The position numbers and the translations under genes were made by a program. DNA of 64,000 nucleotides from Casuarius casuarius (taxonomy: Eukaryota; Chordata; Aves; Casuariiformes; Casuariidae). The stretch covers positions 2,022,018 to 2,086,017 of the forward strand of contig PTFA01000050.1 in the NCBI GenBank assembly GCA_003342895.1, read 5' to 3'. Below are positions 52,681 through 63,855 of the stretch, in pieces. Positions within the stretch are counted from its first letter, which is position 1, and each line of letters opens with the position of its first letter. The notes beneath the pieces are model-generated. The model ran no database searches and was not told the origin of the DNA. It saw only the letters and a list, made by a program, of their open reading frames with translations.

Positions 52681-54557
52681 CGGTGTTTATCTGACTCTTT
52701 CTTTCATCTGTCGTGTTATGATTTCCTCCTGCAGCTTATATTCACGTAGAAATTTTTACTTAATTTTGTCTACTAACTTTGAACAGAAAAGAAAATTGAG
52801 CTGGAACTTTTCTGTGTGTCTCTTTGCCTTTCTGTAGAACGAATGTGCCTGTTCGACGGTGGAATATGAATATCTTTGGATGAATGGCATTAGAGAAATC
52901 ACCGGAATTATTATTCTGACTTTTAGCCATGGTATAACATGGTCAATTTTGTCTTTCATTTAACATGAGAGGTAGTATAGAGGGCAAAGCGACATAGTAT
53001 GTTGATAGATGGGGTATTGCTGTGGCTGAGTTTGCCAAAATTAACACATTTCCCTTTGGAAAAAAAAACTTTGAAAAAGTTTCTCTTTTCTGAGTACACG
53101 CATTTTATGTTAGAGCCTTAGAGCTGATTCTGTCTCTCCTAAGTTATAAAACCCTTATGGATGTACCATAAAGATGTCCACCTAATGCACAGAAAAGCAG
53201 ATTAATTGATCACAGTAATATATTCTTATCCACTGAATAAGAGCATTCCACACATTGTTTCTTGTTTTGTTTCTGGCTTGTAAATCTTCATTGTAGGATA
53301 CAAATGAAAATGACCCAAATATGTATTATTTATGAATAGGACTCTCAGATATTATGCTTTAGATTGATTGTGTTAGACAGGATATAACAGAAGCACAATA
53401 AGTCAATGAAAAATAAAAAGCAGCAAAAATGTTTCATGCTAAAAATGTAGTTCCAGTGACATCTCTTATATAAAGGACATTTCCAACACATTGACATTTA
53501 TATTTATCATGGGTGTGCATGTGATTTACAGTTGTCTGAGGCACTGAATATCAGGAATATCCATGCACATACACACCCCTTTTGAATGATGGTAAGTCAT
53601 AGACGGCTGCATTGCCCCTTATACAGCAAGCTTTTTCTCCCCTTTTTATTTTTCTTCTCTAGCTTGAGGGAGGCAAAGGAAGCAGTAGATCAATAGGGTG
53701 TCTTGACTGAAGTTGCCTGCAGCAGTTCCATTTCTCAGACTGGACACTGATGCTAACTATCAATAGCAATAAGAGGCTGTCTCAGACAGAATTAAGGCTC
53801 CTTCTTCTGCATGGCTGTCTGGTGCTTACTGATAAACATCTTGTGCACAGGATTGCAACAAATAAACCATTTCAAGTGTGCAAACTAGCCACTGTCATTC
53901 TTCCTATTGATACTTGCTCTGGGGTGAAGGGACTGATAGTTATTTTCATACGGCTGGTAGATACACATTAGATAAGCATACAGAAGGATAATAGTACAAA
54001 GGCATAATGCTATAAAGTGTGGAAGGATCACTGATGAAATTCTCTGTGCTCCTGTAGAAACCTTCAGACGACAAAAGACAAAAATATTGACTTATTGCTA
54101 CTTAAGAGAAGCTAGAATCAAATTTAACCATTTATTAACCTCTGATTTTTAGATGAATGTTAAAAATATCCTGCCAAACTGTTTTATCAAAATGTTATTC
54201 TTTTTAGCACTCCTCTGGATTTGCAAATTTAGTCTGCTAAAAAAAAAAATAAAAGCTAACAGGGGCTGGATGCAGCTATGATGTGGATGGGGAGGTGTTG
54301 GGCAGCATCGTGGTCACCTGTCATTCAACCTGAACTATACCGCACACTAGTGTCGCTAATTTTGGAAGAACTGAGCCTCTTTAATCTCCCTCCATTCAAA
54401 AGATCAGTTCCTTAGCTGATGTATAGCTCTGTGGTGCTTTCCTTGTTTTCAGCCTGAGTAAGGATGAAGGATCAGGTTCTCAGTCCCCCCCACACGAAAC
54501 CACCATTAAAACACCCTGGCCCAGGTCTTCTTGGTGGTAAGTCCCATTTTAACTCTG

Positions 54558-54597
54558 CTTCAGTCAAATAACAGGAGTGTTATACTAATTTACATGA
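54558..54597. repeat. old foldback-related fragment, copy J
   Basis: TTCAGTCAAATAACAGGAGT followed by GTTATACTAATTTACA matches the 'gacttcaatggagttacactgatttacacc' half of the family. Confidence 0.4.
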
Positions 54598-54623
54598 AAT
54601 GAAGAGCCCATATACCAGTCAGC

Positions 54624-54680
54624 TGTGTGTGTGGGGGGGTGGTACTTTGAATTTTGCTTTAACTGACTGGGGTGGGGGGG
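54624..54680. repeat. G-rich low-complexity patches
   Basis: A GTGTGTGTGGGGGGGTGG run at 54624 and GGGGTGGGGGGG at about 54669. The two together give several G-runs within 60 bases on one strand. Confidence 0.8.
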
Positions 54681-55619
54681 AAGTGGTTCAGATCCTCTGC
54701 TGGTCTAAATCATCAGAGCTTTATTTCATATCCTCCCTCTGTGGCACACTGACCATTTACAGGAGTGAACTATTTGGCTCTGAGATATCTCCAGTGCCAT
54801 GTGAAGTGGTGCTTTGCAGTTTAGGGGGGTGGTTTTCTGAGGGAAAGTTCAGTGACCCCTTTTGAGTTTCAGACTCAGAGAAAATCCATAAGTAACATTG
54901 TTTTCTTTGGTAATTATTATTTTATGTTCCATCTAGCAAAGGCTGATGGTTTTATAGGATGAGATTATTCTGAAGATGGTTCTGATGTTGCTGAATTCTT
55001 AATTTAAGGTGGCTGATGAGAAAATAAACCAGGGCTTCCAAGATTTTATGGGGAAGGACACCAATAATGAATAACTCTACTAAAAATATTTGCATAGGAA
55101 GATTCCTGAATATATGTCTATGAATACATGTATGGGCTTTGAAAGAAGTCAAAATGTTACCATGCGTTTAATATAGAAGAAAGCTATATCTTGTGGATTA
55201 ATCACTCACCGACATTTTAATTTTTTTGTTTTGGTCTCTGTACCACATGCTGTGATCAGACTTGTGTGCCCCATAAGAGCAGTACGGGGACTGAACGGTT
55301 AATGTGTGTACACTGCTGTTATTAATTGTCCTCCACTATAGAATATGCACATTTAACGTTAATACAGTGATTAGCGAGACAGAGCATGCAGTTTCTAGTT
55401 AGGGAAGCTGGAATTTCAGAAATAGCTTGGCTCTTCACTTTGATTACTTTCTGGCTAGAAAGTTGGAGTCAAACTAATTCATTTTGTAAACATTACGGGT
55501 CATTCATGTACAGTACATTGCACGAATCAGGGTAGTACACTCAGACTGGTGCAAGTTCAAAAGTCCAGATGAAAATTACTGTTTCATTTTACACAGTGTA
55601 ACCCCTGTACAAAGTAAGA

Positions 55620-55692
55620 AGGACCAAATCTGTAGTCTTTACTCAGGCAAAATTCCCACTCAAAAAACCGAAGGGTTTCCGTAAGAAAGGTG
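55620..55692. repeat. old foldback repeat, copy K
   Basis: GGACCAAATCTGTAGTCTTT, ACTCAGGCAAAATTCCCACT and a mirrored GGGTTTCCGTAAGAAAGG fit the 'ggccaaatcctgcagtccttactcaggcaaaactcccattgaagtcaatgggagttttgcctgagtaaggac' foldback. The left half is well preserved and the right half is eroded. Confidence 0.55.
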
Positions 55693-55823
55693 AAGTGATA
55701 AGGTTCCAAATTGTTTGGTGATGAGCAATCCACCCCTGCACCCTGAGAGTTAACGTCCAACAAATATTTATACAGCTCAGGGATACCGCTAGAGCCTCAA
55801 CATTTCAGCACAAATATTAGGCC

Positions 55824-55903
55824 ACAACCTCAGCTTGTATAAATTGACGTAGTCCCATTGACTTCAGTGGCATTACAGTGATTTACAAGAGCTGAGGTTC
55901 TCG
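55824..55903. repeat. old foldback repeat, copy L (best preserved)
   Basis: The arms AACCTCAGCT at 55826-55835 and AGCTGAGGTT at 55890-55899 are perfect reverse complements. Inside each, TGTATAAAT and ATTTACA also mirror one another. The centre CCATTGACTTCAGTGG at 55855-55870 is itself a near-palindrome. This copy shows most clearly that the family is a foldback. No coding content. Confidence 0.75.
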
Positions 55904-56346
55904 CTCTTTTTATTTTTTGCTCAGTGCCTCTCACAGAGTATGCTGTACATATTCTGTCAGCTGAGGAGTAGCTTAATTTTAAAGTAAGAAGCAAAAAACA
56001 AGTTCTTCATCCTATTAAAATTTCTGCGCAATTTTAAGAGGGGCTCAGCAAAAAGGAAAGTGTATTCAAGCCTCGACTGTGAGTTTTCTGTAGCATATCA
56101 GTACTCTGCTGAGATGCTAAGACAGAAAGCCATTCGAAAAAGTAATTGGCTATTTTGTTTAAAAAAAAAGAAAAGGTTTATTGAATCTGGGTTTACTGCT
56201 CCCACTGATGAACTCTGTTGTGTGTTACTCTTAACAACAGTTATACAAAAATATAAGCACACAGTCGTGTATTATAGTATTTGTTTCTCGGTGTCACTAA
56301 GCCAGAATTCTTGTAAAGGATATGAAGCCTTCATTTTCTTTTCCAG

Positions 56347-56393
56347 TTATTCAAGGCAGGAAACATTAGTAAAGCAATTTTTTTTTTCCAATG
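56347..56393 (+). other. candidate small exon, 47 nt
   Basis: Acceptor CATTTTCTTTTCCAG on the left and donor CAATG|GTAAGT on the right. Frame 0 is open (L-F-K-A-G-N-I-S-K-A), but this runs over a T-run and means little. Splice-site quality is the only evidence. Confidence 0.12.
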
Positions 56394-57339
56394 GTAAGTG
56401 ACTTGAAGCTGGAGACAGAGAAATGGATTACATTACATATTTTCTACACAAACATGGGGATTAATTTAAATGATTCCCCTAAATCAAAATAACTGGAGTT
56501 TTTGGCAGCCTTTGAAGTTTAATGAATGTTTATCCTTTCCATCAAGTATAGGTTTTGGGACACCCTGCAGAACCACTAAAACAAGATGATCTAAAGCTAT
56601 TTATATAAAATAAGCCAAAGCCAAGATGTTTGTATTAATATTGTAAAGAAAATGTAAGTATTTGCAAAATAACTAATATTTTGTTTAACAAATTTTAAGT
56701 AAAATAAAGTTGCAAAGTTGTTCCCACTATGCTGTTCATGTCTATAGTTTAGGGCCTATGCATTAACTGCAACACTGATGATTTCAAAAGCAGACTTGAT
56801 ATAGAGCAGGTCTCCTCTGTCGCATGTGTGCTCTCCCAGGTCTGGTTTCTACTCTTTTAGGGACACAAAAAAGCTAGCTTTGCTCTTATCTTTCAGAATA
56901 CATTTGGAATTCCCTTTAAATATCTCTTATCAAACTCGACAAGAAGTAGCTATTACTTAGAGACATTTCAATGTGTGTTTTCTGTAGAAGAAAATTAAAT
57001 CAGGTCATGAGATGTAATAAAGCAGACATAGGATTTCCAAATACATTTTATGTCTTTCATGGTTAATACTTCTTGAAGTGCACTCCTGAAATGCTGCACA
57101 AATGTAAAAACTGGTTTGCCTCTGATGACTGAGATTGACTAAAACAGTAGGTAATATTCTTGGAGATATTTAGTTCCTGATAATTCAATCATACAGACAT
57201 TGTCTGATTTTTTTTTTCCTTGAGGGCCATTTTTACAAGTACAAAAAACCTGAAAACTAGATATTTTTTATATCTAAAATTCACAGCATGTCTTGCTGTT
57301 AAATTGCCACCTTAGAGGCCTTTTTTAAATTTCATTGAA

Positions 57340-57625
57340 AATGCATATTAAATCAAAGTGATAGACACATGTAATGTAAAATGTCTGTCAACAATTAGAA
57401 TCCCATTTGGAAGTTTGTAAAGCATAACAATTTAAAATGAATTTAGATTGAGAAGGAAAGTTTTAGCTTGCAGTACTGCAATTTTGGCCCTTTCCAGAAT
57501 GAAAGAGAACGCTATAAATAAAACAACGGAGCTTCTAATGCAGTTAATCCACCATCATGTGTCAATCAAGCACCTTCATTCTCCCCAGAATAAATTCCAA
57601 ATTATGTCGATGGTTTGATTTGAAA
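57340..57625. promoter_or_regulatory. possible conserved non-coding element
   Basis: A repeat-free stretch with many motif-like words: TAATCC at 57545 (bicoid/OTX type), TGTCAATCAAGCACC after it, CTATAAATAAAAC at 57511 and AGTGATAGACAC at 57357. No open frame. Proposed as an enhancer by appearance only. Confidence 0.3.
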
Positions 57626-57889
57626 AGATACAATAAAGTAGGAAATACACAAATAGGATAGTCCAGTGTGAAAATGTGTTGGCCTGTCGTCTTCAAGGAA
57701 CCTAGACTACATTGCATTTTAGCTACTCAATAAATTTGTGGGCTATATATTGAAAAGTGCAGTTGTTTTTATTGGGATAGGCTAAATCCCTATCCAGGAA
57801 CATCCATGTGGTTTGAAAAAATGCCTTGAGGGAAACTTCACAAAATTTCCCTTGTATTCTTCGGAGACGATGACAAGTTTTATACACAA

Positions 57890-58110
57890 ACCTCCCGGAC
57901 GTCCGGAAATCGCAGGATCCAGGCAAACAGGCGCAGTGGAGCATGGAGGGCTGGTACCCCCGAGGCAGCCTTGGCCCTGGGCCACGGCGGTGCAGCTCCC
58001 TCCCTGAGGATGTCCCTGAGCCCAGCCGAGCAGGGACCGGGACCGGCAGGCACAGCAGGGTCTTTGCTGTGGAAAGAGACTCGTGTGGACTATGGAGAGC
58101 GGCAGCTGGC
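57890..58110. other. isolated GC-rich patch
   Basis: GC- and CpG-rich (CCCGGACGTCCGG at 57894, GGCCACGGCGG, GGGACCGGGACCGGC). Long frames exist on both strands, the longest being 152 codons at 57782-58240 (-), but none has a recognisable domain. The same alternatives apply as for the patch at 52335. Confidence 0.5.
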
Positions 58111-59164
58111 CTCTATCTTTTCCTGTTTGGTGAGCCAATGCCTCAGCTCCTCCAGCAAGGTCTTTGGAGTTCAGAATAAGAAATCTTTCAAGGAAGGGAA
58201 CTGAGCTCTCTTCCACACTGGGAAAGAGTGCAGAGCCCACTTAAACAGGATTCTTCGCACACAGGTTGGAAAATGGCCTATAAAAAGATTGTATTTAAAA
58301 ACATTTGAGGAGTCTGTGCTGCCTTGCCACTAGCTACAGAAATTGGGTCATGTGTCTGAGCTGCAAAGTTTGGGTTCACAGTCAGATTTTTCCCAAAATG
58401 TGGGGTTTAGCAGAATCTGGGCTTAGATTAGGGTTTATCACTAATATTTACTGAATACAATGTAAACAACTAGCAGATGGTTTGTTATAAAATGAACATA
58501 TCTTTTATTAACTTCAAATTTTGTAGTATATATTTATCTTTATAACAGGCATGTTTCCAATCAGTATTCCATAATGCTATCTTTTTACTCTGAAATTAGT
58601 ATAATCTTCGAGATATATGCCAGTGCTCCAAGCATAGGACAATGCCTCGGTAGTGATACATGGCTCCTTTAACCAGATACACTCCCAGTTCTGATATGCT
58701 TGTGTATAGTTCTTCCAGATTAAATTCTGGCTGTTTCTAGACATTCCAGTTATCACTTTGATTGATTTTATGGGAATGACAATAAGGAAGCAGAACAGTA
58801 AGAAATGCAAAGCGAATTTTTCGGTTCATCTCTGAAAGGAGAGTCAGTCCCATGAGAACTCTCTGTGTTATGTTACTGGTTACATTTATTACAAAAATAA
58901 TTGTGTGCCATCACAATAAGTGGACGCATATTACCAGTAACAGTTTTTGTCTTTGGTTATCTAATATTTATATCCTCTTTGAATAATCCCTTTGAAGAGC
59001 CAAGATTACCTGTGATTAATAGATTTAAACAGGTGGTTTAAGGAGCTGTACTCCTGAAATGTCATAGTTGTTTTGCTTAGGGAAGCAGTGAGTTCTTTCC
59101 CAGTCACATGAATACCAGCAAACGGATTCCTGCAGGCTTCCCTGACTATGGCAGCCAGCACCAG

Positions 59165-59310
59165 TTACAGGATTTTGTTGCTCTAGGCAAAACATTAAAT
59201 GTAGGCCCCTCACAACGCACAGTCACTAGCGCAGGGAAGTGTTACTAAACATTTTGCAGCCCTAGGCAGCCGCCTGCTCTGTCTGGCTGGTGATGGCAGC
59301 GCTGGCCCTG
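59165..59310. mobile_element. end of a hAT-like DNA transposon, decayed
   Basis: The segment ends in CAGCGCTGGCCCTG at 59297-59310. Its reverse complement begins CAGGGCCAGCGCTGCCAT and, further in, GCGGCTGCCTAGGG, matching the remembered terminus of a common sauropsid hAT-type element ('cagggccggcgctaccatt...gcggttgcctagggc'). CAGGG termini are typical of hAT elements. A second, weaker GCTCTAGGCAAAAC lies about 75 bases to the left. No transposase frame is present, so it is a non-autonomous copy or an end fragment. The opposite terminus was not found. Confidence 0.55.
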
Positions 59311-61630
59311 AATGTAGATTTGCCTATCTCTCACCCATTAGGCTCACGTCCATCTCACTTTTTACCTTTGCACTGAGTTTACCTAATTGCTTCTGCTCAG
59401 TGTGACTCCCATCACGAGCACAGTCAGGTCTTGTCCTACCTTAGAGTAATCCATTACAAGTGGGGCAAAGGAGCAGCAGGTCTGGCAATCCTTGGAGAGC
59501 AGTGCTGGGTGAAATTGAATTTTGCTATTAGAAAATTCTAGGAGTGAAACAAAGAGTAAATGATAGTGTTTGAACAGAGCGAGTGCAGCAATGTTATTGT
59601 ATTTTGAGATTGCATGTACGGTGTCAGAGAGGACAGTACTGAAGGGGGAGCAGGGAATGAATGATATTTATCCTTTGTTTAATACCACTTAATTCAGTAC
59701 ATTTATAATGCTTTTGGCTCTCTGTTTTCATGAAACTGTTTTTCTTAAATATGATAGCTTTGCTTGTGCTTTCATGCAGCATAAAAGTGGAAGCTGCTTC
59801 AGCTGCAAAAGAAGCCAGGTTGAGTAAACTTTAGAGAGAGCGAGCAAGTGACTTCAAGCACTACAATGTATGGGAGTGCAAAGGTATGCAACTGTCAGCT
59901 GAACATATTAACAAGAGACGTCTTACTCTGAGGTATGTTATTTGCATGCTAATAATTGTCACTGGTGGCTCCTCTAGACCTTTTTGCTATGGAACAGTTG
60001 TTTATGTTCATCTGTAGTTAGTAATGGGCCTGATTTGGCACACTCACACAAATACAGCTCCTCTCAGAAATCAGTTTGTATAGACTGGGGGCTTAGACAC
60101 ATATTTTATTTGCAAACAGCTGGAACAGCTTAAGAAGTTACCATACCACGCACTGTTGCCCCACGCAGGAGATTTCCATCCCTTACTGGCGGAATATGTC
60201 ATGCAAACATTTTTGCTAGCATTAGTGCAAAGCAGCCTGGGAATGCTCACTCGCTGCTTGCCCCAGCTGAGCTGTAGCCTCAGCGGCATCCAGGTGGGTG
60301 GTGGCAGGCAGCTGTGGGCAATGGACCAACGTGTTCAGTCATTCCAGTTAGCCCCTGCTGGGAATTTGCTCCTGTGCGGTTGTAGGCTGAAACCTTGCCC
60401 ACACTACTGTGTCTGCTCTGCTCCCTGCGTGAAGAGGGCTTTCACCAGTAAAGTGCTTAGAACTGGGTGCTTCTGAGAGCAAGCGAAGTGGCTTTTCATG
60501 GACCCAGCGATGCATGTACATGCATCCTGCAGCTGTGCAAATAGATGTAGAATCTACATTGAGTCAAGTTTTTCCTGAATGTACTATGTACTATGTTGTC
60601 TCATATTCAAGTATAGTTCTCCCCCTTTTGCTCTTTGTCTTTGCATGTATAGCTTTACACCTATTGCCTTTAGTATGATCTAAAGCTTGCTAAAGCTTGA
60701 AGTTCCTATTTGAGCAGTGCTCCTAGGGTGCCCGTGGCTAGGAGTGAGCTCATATTAGCCTAATGTTTCTATAGGGTACTGGGAAAGAGCCAACTAGACT
60801 TCAGAGCACTACGTACAACACACAAATAAACAGGTTCAGCAATCCTGGAAACTTCATCTGAAATGGAATTTTAAGTTCCTTGAAGGACTACAAAGCAGAA
60901 TATGTAATTCAGGGTGAGATTCAAGAAATAGCTTGTACAGCCGTGCTAATAGCCCACGCTTACCGTATAAGGGATGTAAAGGATAGAAATTGTTTTCCTA
61001 ACCCCAAATCTGGTTTATGAAATTGTGTGGAAGGGCCTTTTTGAAGATGGCTCTGTTGAATCTCATTACTTGATCTCTACTCAGGGAAGGAAGAGAAAGC
61101 ACAAGTTTTGTCTTTTAACTATATGATCTTGGACTTATGGAGCAGTAGTTATCAAGGCCACCTCTGGATCATGGTGGTTGACGTAGTATCTGCTGATAAT
61201 TCAGTGGCAGCTGGCTGGCAACTGAGAGCTTTGCTCTTCCCCGCCTTTCCAGATGCAGAATTATTTTCAGAGACGGGAAACTTGGAGTTACCTTTTGAGG
61301 TAGGCAGTTGCTGTTGTTTCTACTTGAATGTTAAATGATCACAAATGCGAAAAAGAAAGCTGCAAACCTGCAGCTGGGGCAGGAGATTACTCCATGAGGA
61401 AATGGGCTCCCCACAAGCTGCAGCAAAATGTGCTTGCAAGTCGGTCAGCAAACGTATTTACACTGGGGGGATAACACATTGCCATTGCAGACCAATTCTT
61501 TTAACAGACTTGCCCAAACTGGGTGCTGACGGTACTCTGCTTAGCACAGGCACGGAAAGCACAAGATTATTCATATGACATTTGCATTATTGAAACTCAC
61601 GGCTGCCAAGCTAGCTTCTTGTGTCGATGC
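59311..61630. other. non-coding stretch, no gene recognised
   Basis: No gene is recognised. It contains one foldback-related scrap (60025). Frames of 70-106 codons at 60071-60476 and 61108-61578 have no domains. Confidence 0.55.
60025..60085. repeat. old foldback-related fragment, copy M
   Basis: ATGGGCCTGATTTGGCA, then ACACAAATACAGCTCCTCTC and AGAAATCAG, loosely follow the 'gggcctgattctgc...' flank of the family. This is the weakest of the assigned copies. Confidence 0.3.
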
Positions 61631-61639
61631 AAAGAGTGT

Positions 61640-62100
61640 GACAATGCGCACATTGTAAACGCCACGCATTAATCAGGGCACCCCAATATTATGCAAATAA
61701 AACATGTGTACTTACAAATTCTTCCACTGTGTTTGAATCAAAAATATGTCGCGGGAACGAGTCGGGTTGTCAGTTCCATTTCATTAGTCATGAAATTTGG
61801 GACCGATGCAGGCAACATTTCCCCTGAGGTATGAGACATGTTTTTCCTGCAATGGCTGCATATTGTCCAAATTAGAATGAAACCTCAAAATCTAAATAAA
61901 AATGTGCACTCTATAAATCTGATTTGACAGGGAAAATCTATCTGTAACAACAGGTCTTCCTTTGCTAGATGATTACCTCGTAGAAAATCATCTCTACATT
62001 AATAGGCAATTGTCATGTGAAATTTTGGCCTTGTATTTTTATTTTGACAGGCTACAGAAATTTTGTGTAATTTTGTTTCAAAGGTAAGCAAATCCTAAGA
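61640..62100. promoter_or_regulatory. probable conserved non-coding element
   Basis: About 460 bases without repeat words. It has an octamer ATGCAAAT at 61691-61698, CpG-containing words kept in an AT-rich context (CGCGGGAACGAGTCGGG near 61750), TTAGTCATGAAATTTGGG near 61785, and a perfect 8-bp inverted repeat AGATGATT/AATCATCT at 61967-61974 and 61986-61993. Composition and motif density suggest strong constraint. It ends in the candidate microexon at 62051. Confidence 0.4.
62051..62083 (+). other. candidate 33-nt microexon
   Basis: The acceptor is TTTTTATTTTGACAG|G and the donor CAAAG|GTAAGC, both close to consensus. The length is a multiple of three and frame 0 is open (A-T-E-I-L-C-N-F-V-S-K). 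It sits at the right end of a stretch that looks conserved, which is where regulated microexons and poison exons are often found. Eleven codons stay open by chance more often than not, so splice sites are the main evidence. Confidence 0.2.
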
Positions 62101-62109
62101 GAACATTTT

Positions 62110-63285
62110 TTTGAAGAGCACATCTTTTTCCATAAAAATCCTGGAAAATATATCCCTCGGTCCCACTCCTTCATTTGCTTTTAAATGGCTCCCACCTCCA
62201 TATTTTATACTATTTTAAATAGTGCTTTGATTAAAGAAATGATAGCTATGATAATTTAAAAAAAAAATCCACACTAAGACTCTCATGAATATATACCCAG
62301 GTGCAAAGCAATTGTGACTGCAAAGTTTTCCTGCTGTATAAAGGCACTGCTCTTAAAGCAAGATGTTTGGAGGAAATCTTGACTGATAGGTAGTTATATC
62401 TCATCATCCGATATCAGATGTATTTTTTCATGACTTTTCTTTTGACATGTACATATTTCAGTGTCTTTTTTTTTCTTTTGTTCTACCCAGAGTTATTTCT
62501 GTGATGGGAGATATCACAATATGTCTTTGGAAGATGTTTTCGCAGCCCAGAGTGTTTTTTAAACTTTTGTATCTAAGGCTGGAGAAATCTATTTCACTTC
62601 ATTTCTAAAATTCTTTATTTCTGGTGGGGGTACACTGTGGCTTCATGTGGCTTAGATACACTGAGATATAAAAAATTAAATTGGGATATAAAAGGATGTG
62701 GCTTCTAGGAAAAATTTCCCCTGTGGCATCAAATAAAATTCTTGGTTCTCTATAGAAGTCGCTCTATCCATACATGCTGACCCCCACATACCAAACCGGC
62801 TGGGAAGGTCTCTGACCTAAGCTGCCTACCTGGAATGCCCTCTAATTTATTTCATTAATCTAAAAAAGGTATATAAAGAAGAGAGTTATAACTTGAGATC
62901 AGTAATAATACTAAAATAAAGGAATTTTCTCAAGTGCTTGATACTGAATGAAAAACCTTACTTTTAACATAGGAATTAAGACATTCTGCTACAAAAAAAA
63001 TCAAATGGAGGAAATAATGATAGTCTTTAGGGTGTGAGAGTATTCGTAGTTATTAGCACTCTCTTAGTTCTCTGTATATTCATGTAAAAAAAGTGCATGG
63101 TAGTCTCTTGCAGTGCTGCATATTTATCTTTCGGTATATTTTTTTCTGCCTTATGGGCTGCACATACAGACAGTTGCTTGTACGCTGGTGTGGGATATCG
63201 CTGCTAAAGGAATGAAGCAGTCTAGGTATTTTTTGTTCCTCAATTTTTAACCATCTTGCCCGAGAAAGACGATTTTCCACCTAGC
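62110..63285. other. non-coding stretch, no gene recognised
   Basis: AT-rich single-copy DNA. No repeat, RNA or gene is recognised. Confidence 0.55.
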
Positions 63286-63289
63286 TTGT

Positions 63290-63855
63290 TTACTTGATGA
63301 TTTATGTCTAAATTGACGGAGTCCTTCGGAGGCATTTGTGTTAAATTTGGAACAAACATATTTAATGCTTGTGTTGTAATAAAACAGCTAAAAGAGCAGA
63401 TTAAAAAGATATGCACAGAGGGGTCTGATTGATTGAGGGATTGATTTTACTACTTTTCCCGTAGGTGGGGAGTGATGGCTGTAAATCTCCTGATAATCAT
63501 TTCAGAAGCACCTTCATCAATAAACTCAAAGGGACAGCTAGGTGTAAAAATTTGCCAGCCATCAGGTTAAACAAAAGGCAGCAAATGTGTAAAGAAAGAA
63601 TTGAATTAAAGACTCCCACCTTGGCCGGTTATGGCATTAGTCATGTTCCCGTCTGTTATCTCGGGGGCGGGGGAATCCCCCCTCACCGCGGCTCCGGGAG
63701 ACTTGGGGGAGGCAGAGGGGGGAGGCTCTGTCCTCGATTTTTCCCTTCGCCTTTAGCTCAACCCGTATTGCTTACGATTCAATTATGCGGCTAAAAGCTT
63801 GTGTTTGTGAGCAATGATCAATTATTAGTTGTCAGTAATAATGGAGAAGGATTCA
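63290..63855. promoter_or_regulatory. probable conserved promoter-proximal element
   Basis: Repeat-free sequence directly left of the CpG-rich edge, with many homeodomain-type words: GATTGATTGAGGGATTGATT at 63426-63445, CTGATAATCATTTC at 63490, and GCAATGATCAATTATTAG at 63811, followed by TCAGTAATAATGG. A CpG-rich block at 63660-63750 interrupts it. Such AT-rich, motif-dense sequence next to a CpG island is typical of promoters of developmental regulators. A 109-codon frame at 63465-63794 (+) crosses it without a domain and is probably chance. Confidence 0.4.

Larger units (their letters stand above)
47340..54550. other. non-coding stretch, no gene recognised
   Basis: No gene is recognised. 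Two GC-rich patches (51475-51640 and 52335-52680) stand out and are listed separately. Other frames are short. Confidence 0.6.
55910..59160. other. non-coding stretch, no gene recognised
   Basis: No gene is recognised. It contains the candidate exon at 56347, a possible conserved element (57340) and a GC-rich patch (57890), listed separately. Confidence 0.6.

Noticed and set aside
57782..58240. 152-codon frame on the - strand
   Set aside because: It runs through a GC-rich patch where frames on both strands are open, has no recognisable domain, and has no splice or promoter context.
58948..58967. TCTTTGGTTATCTA resembling mature miR-9
   Set aside because: The match ends after 14 bases and no complementary arm (the miR-9* side of a hairpin) is present within 100 bases.
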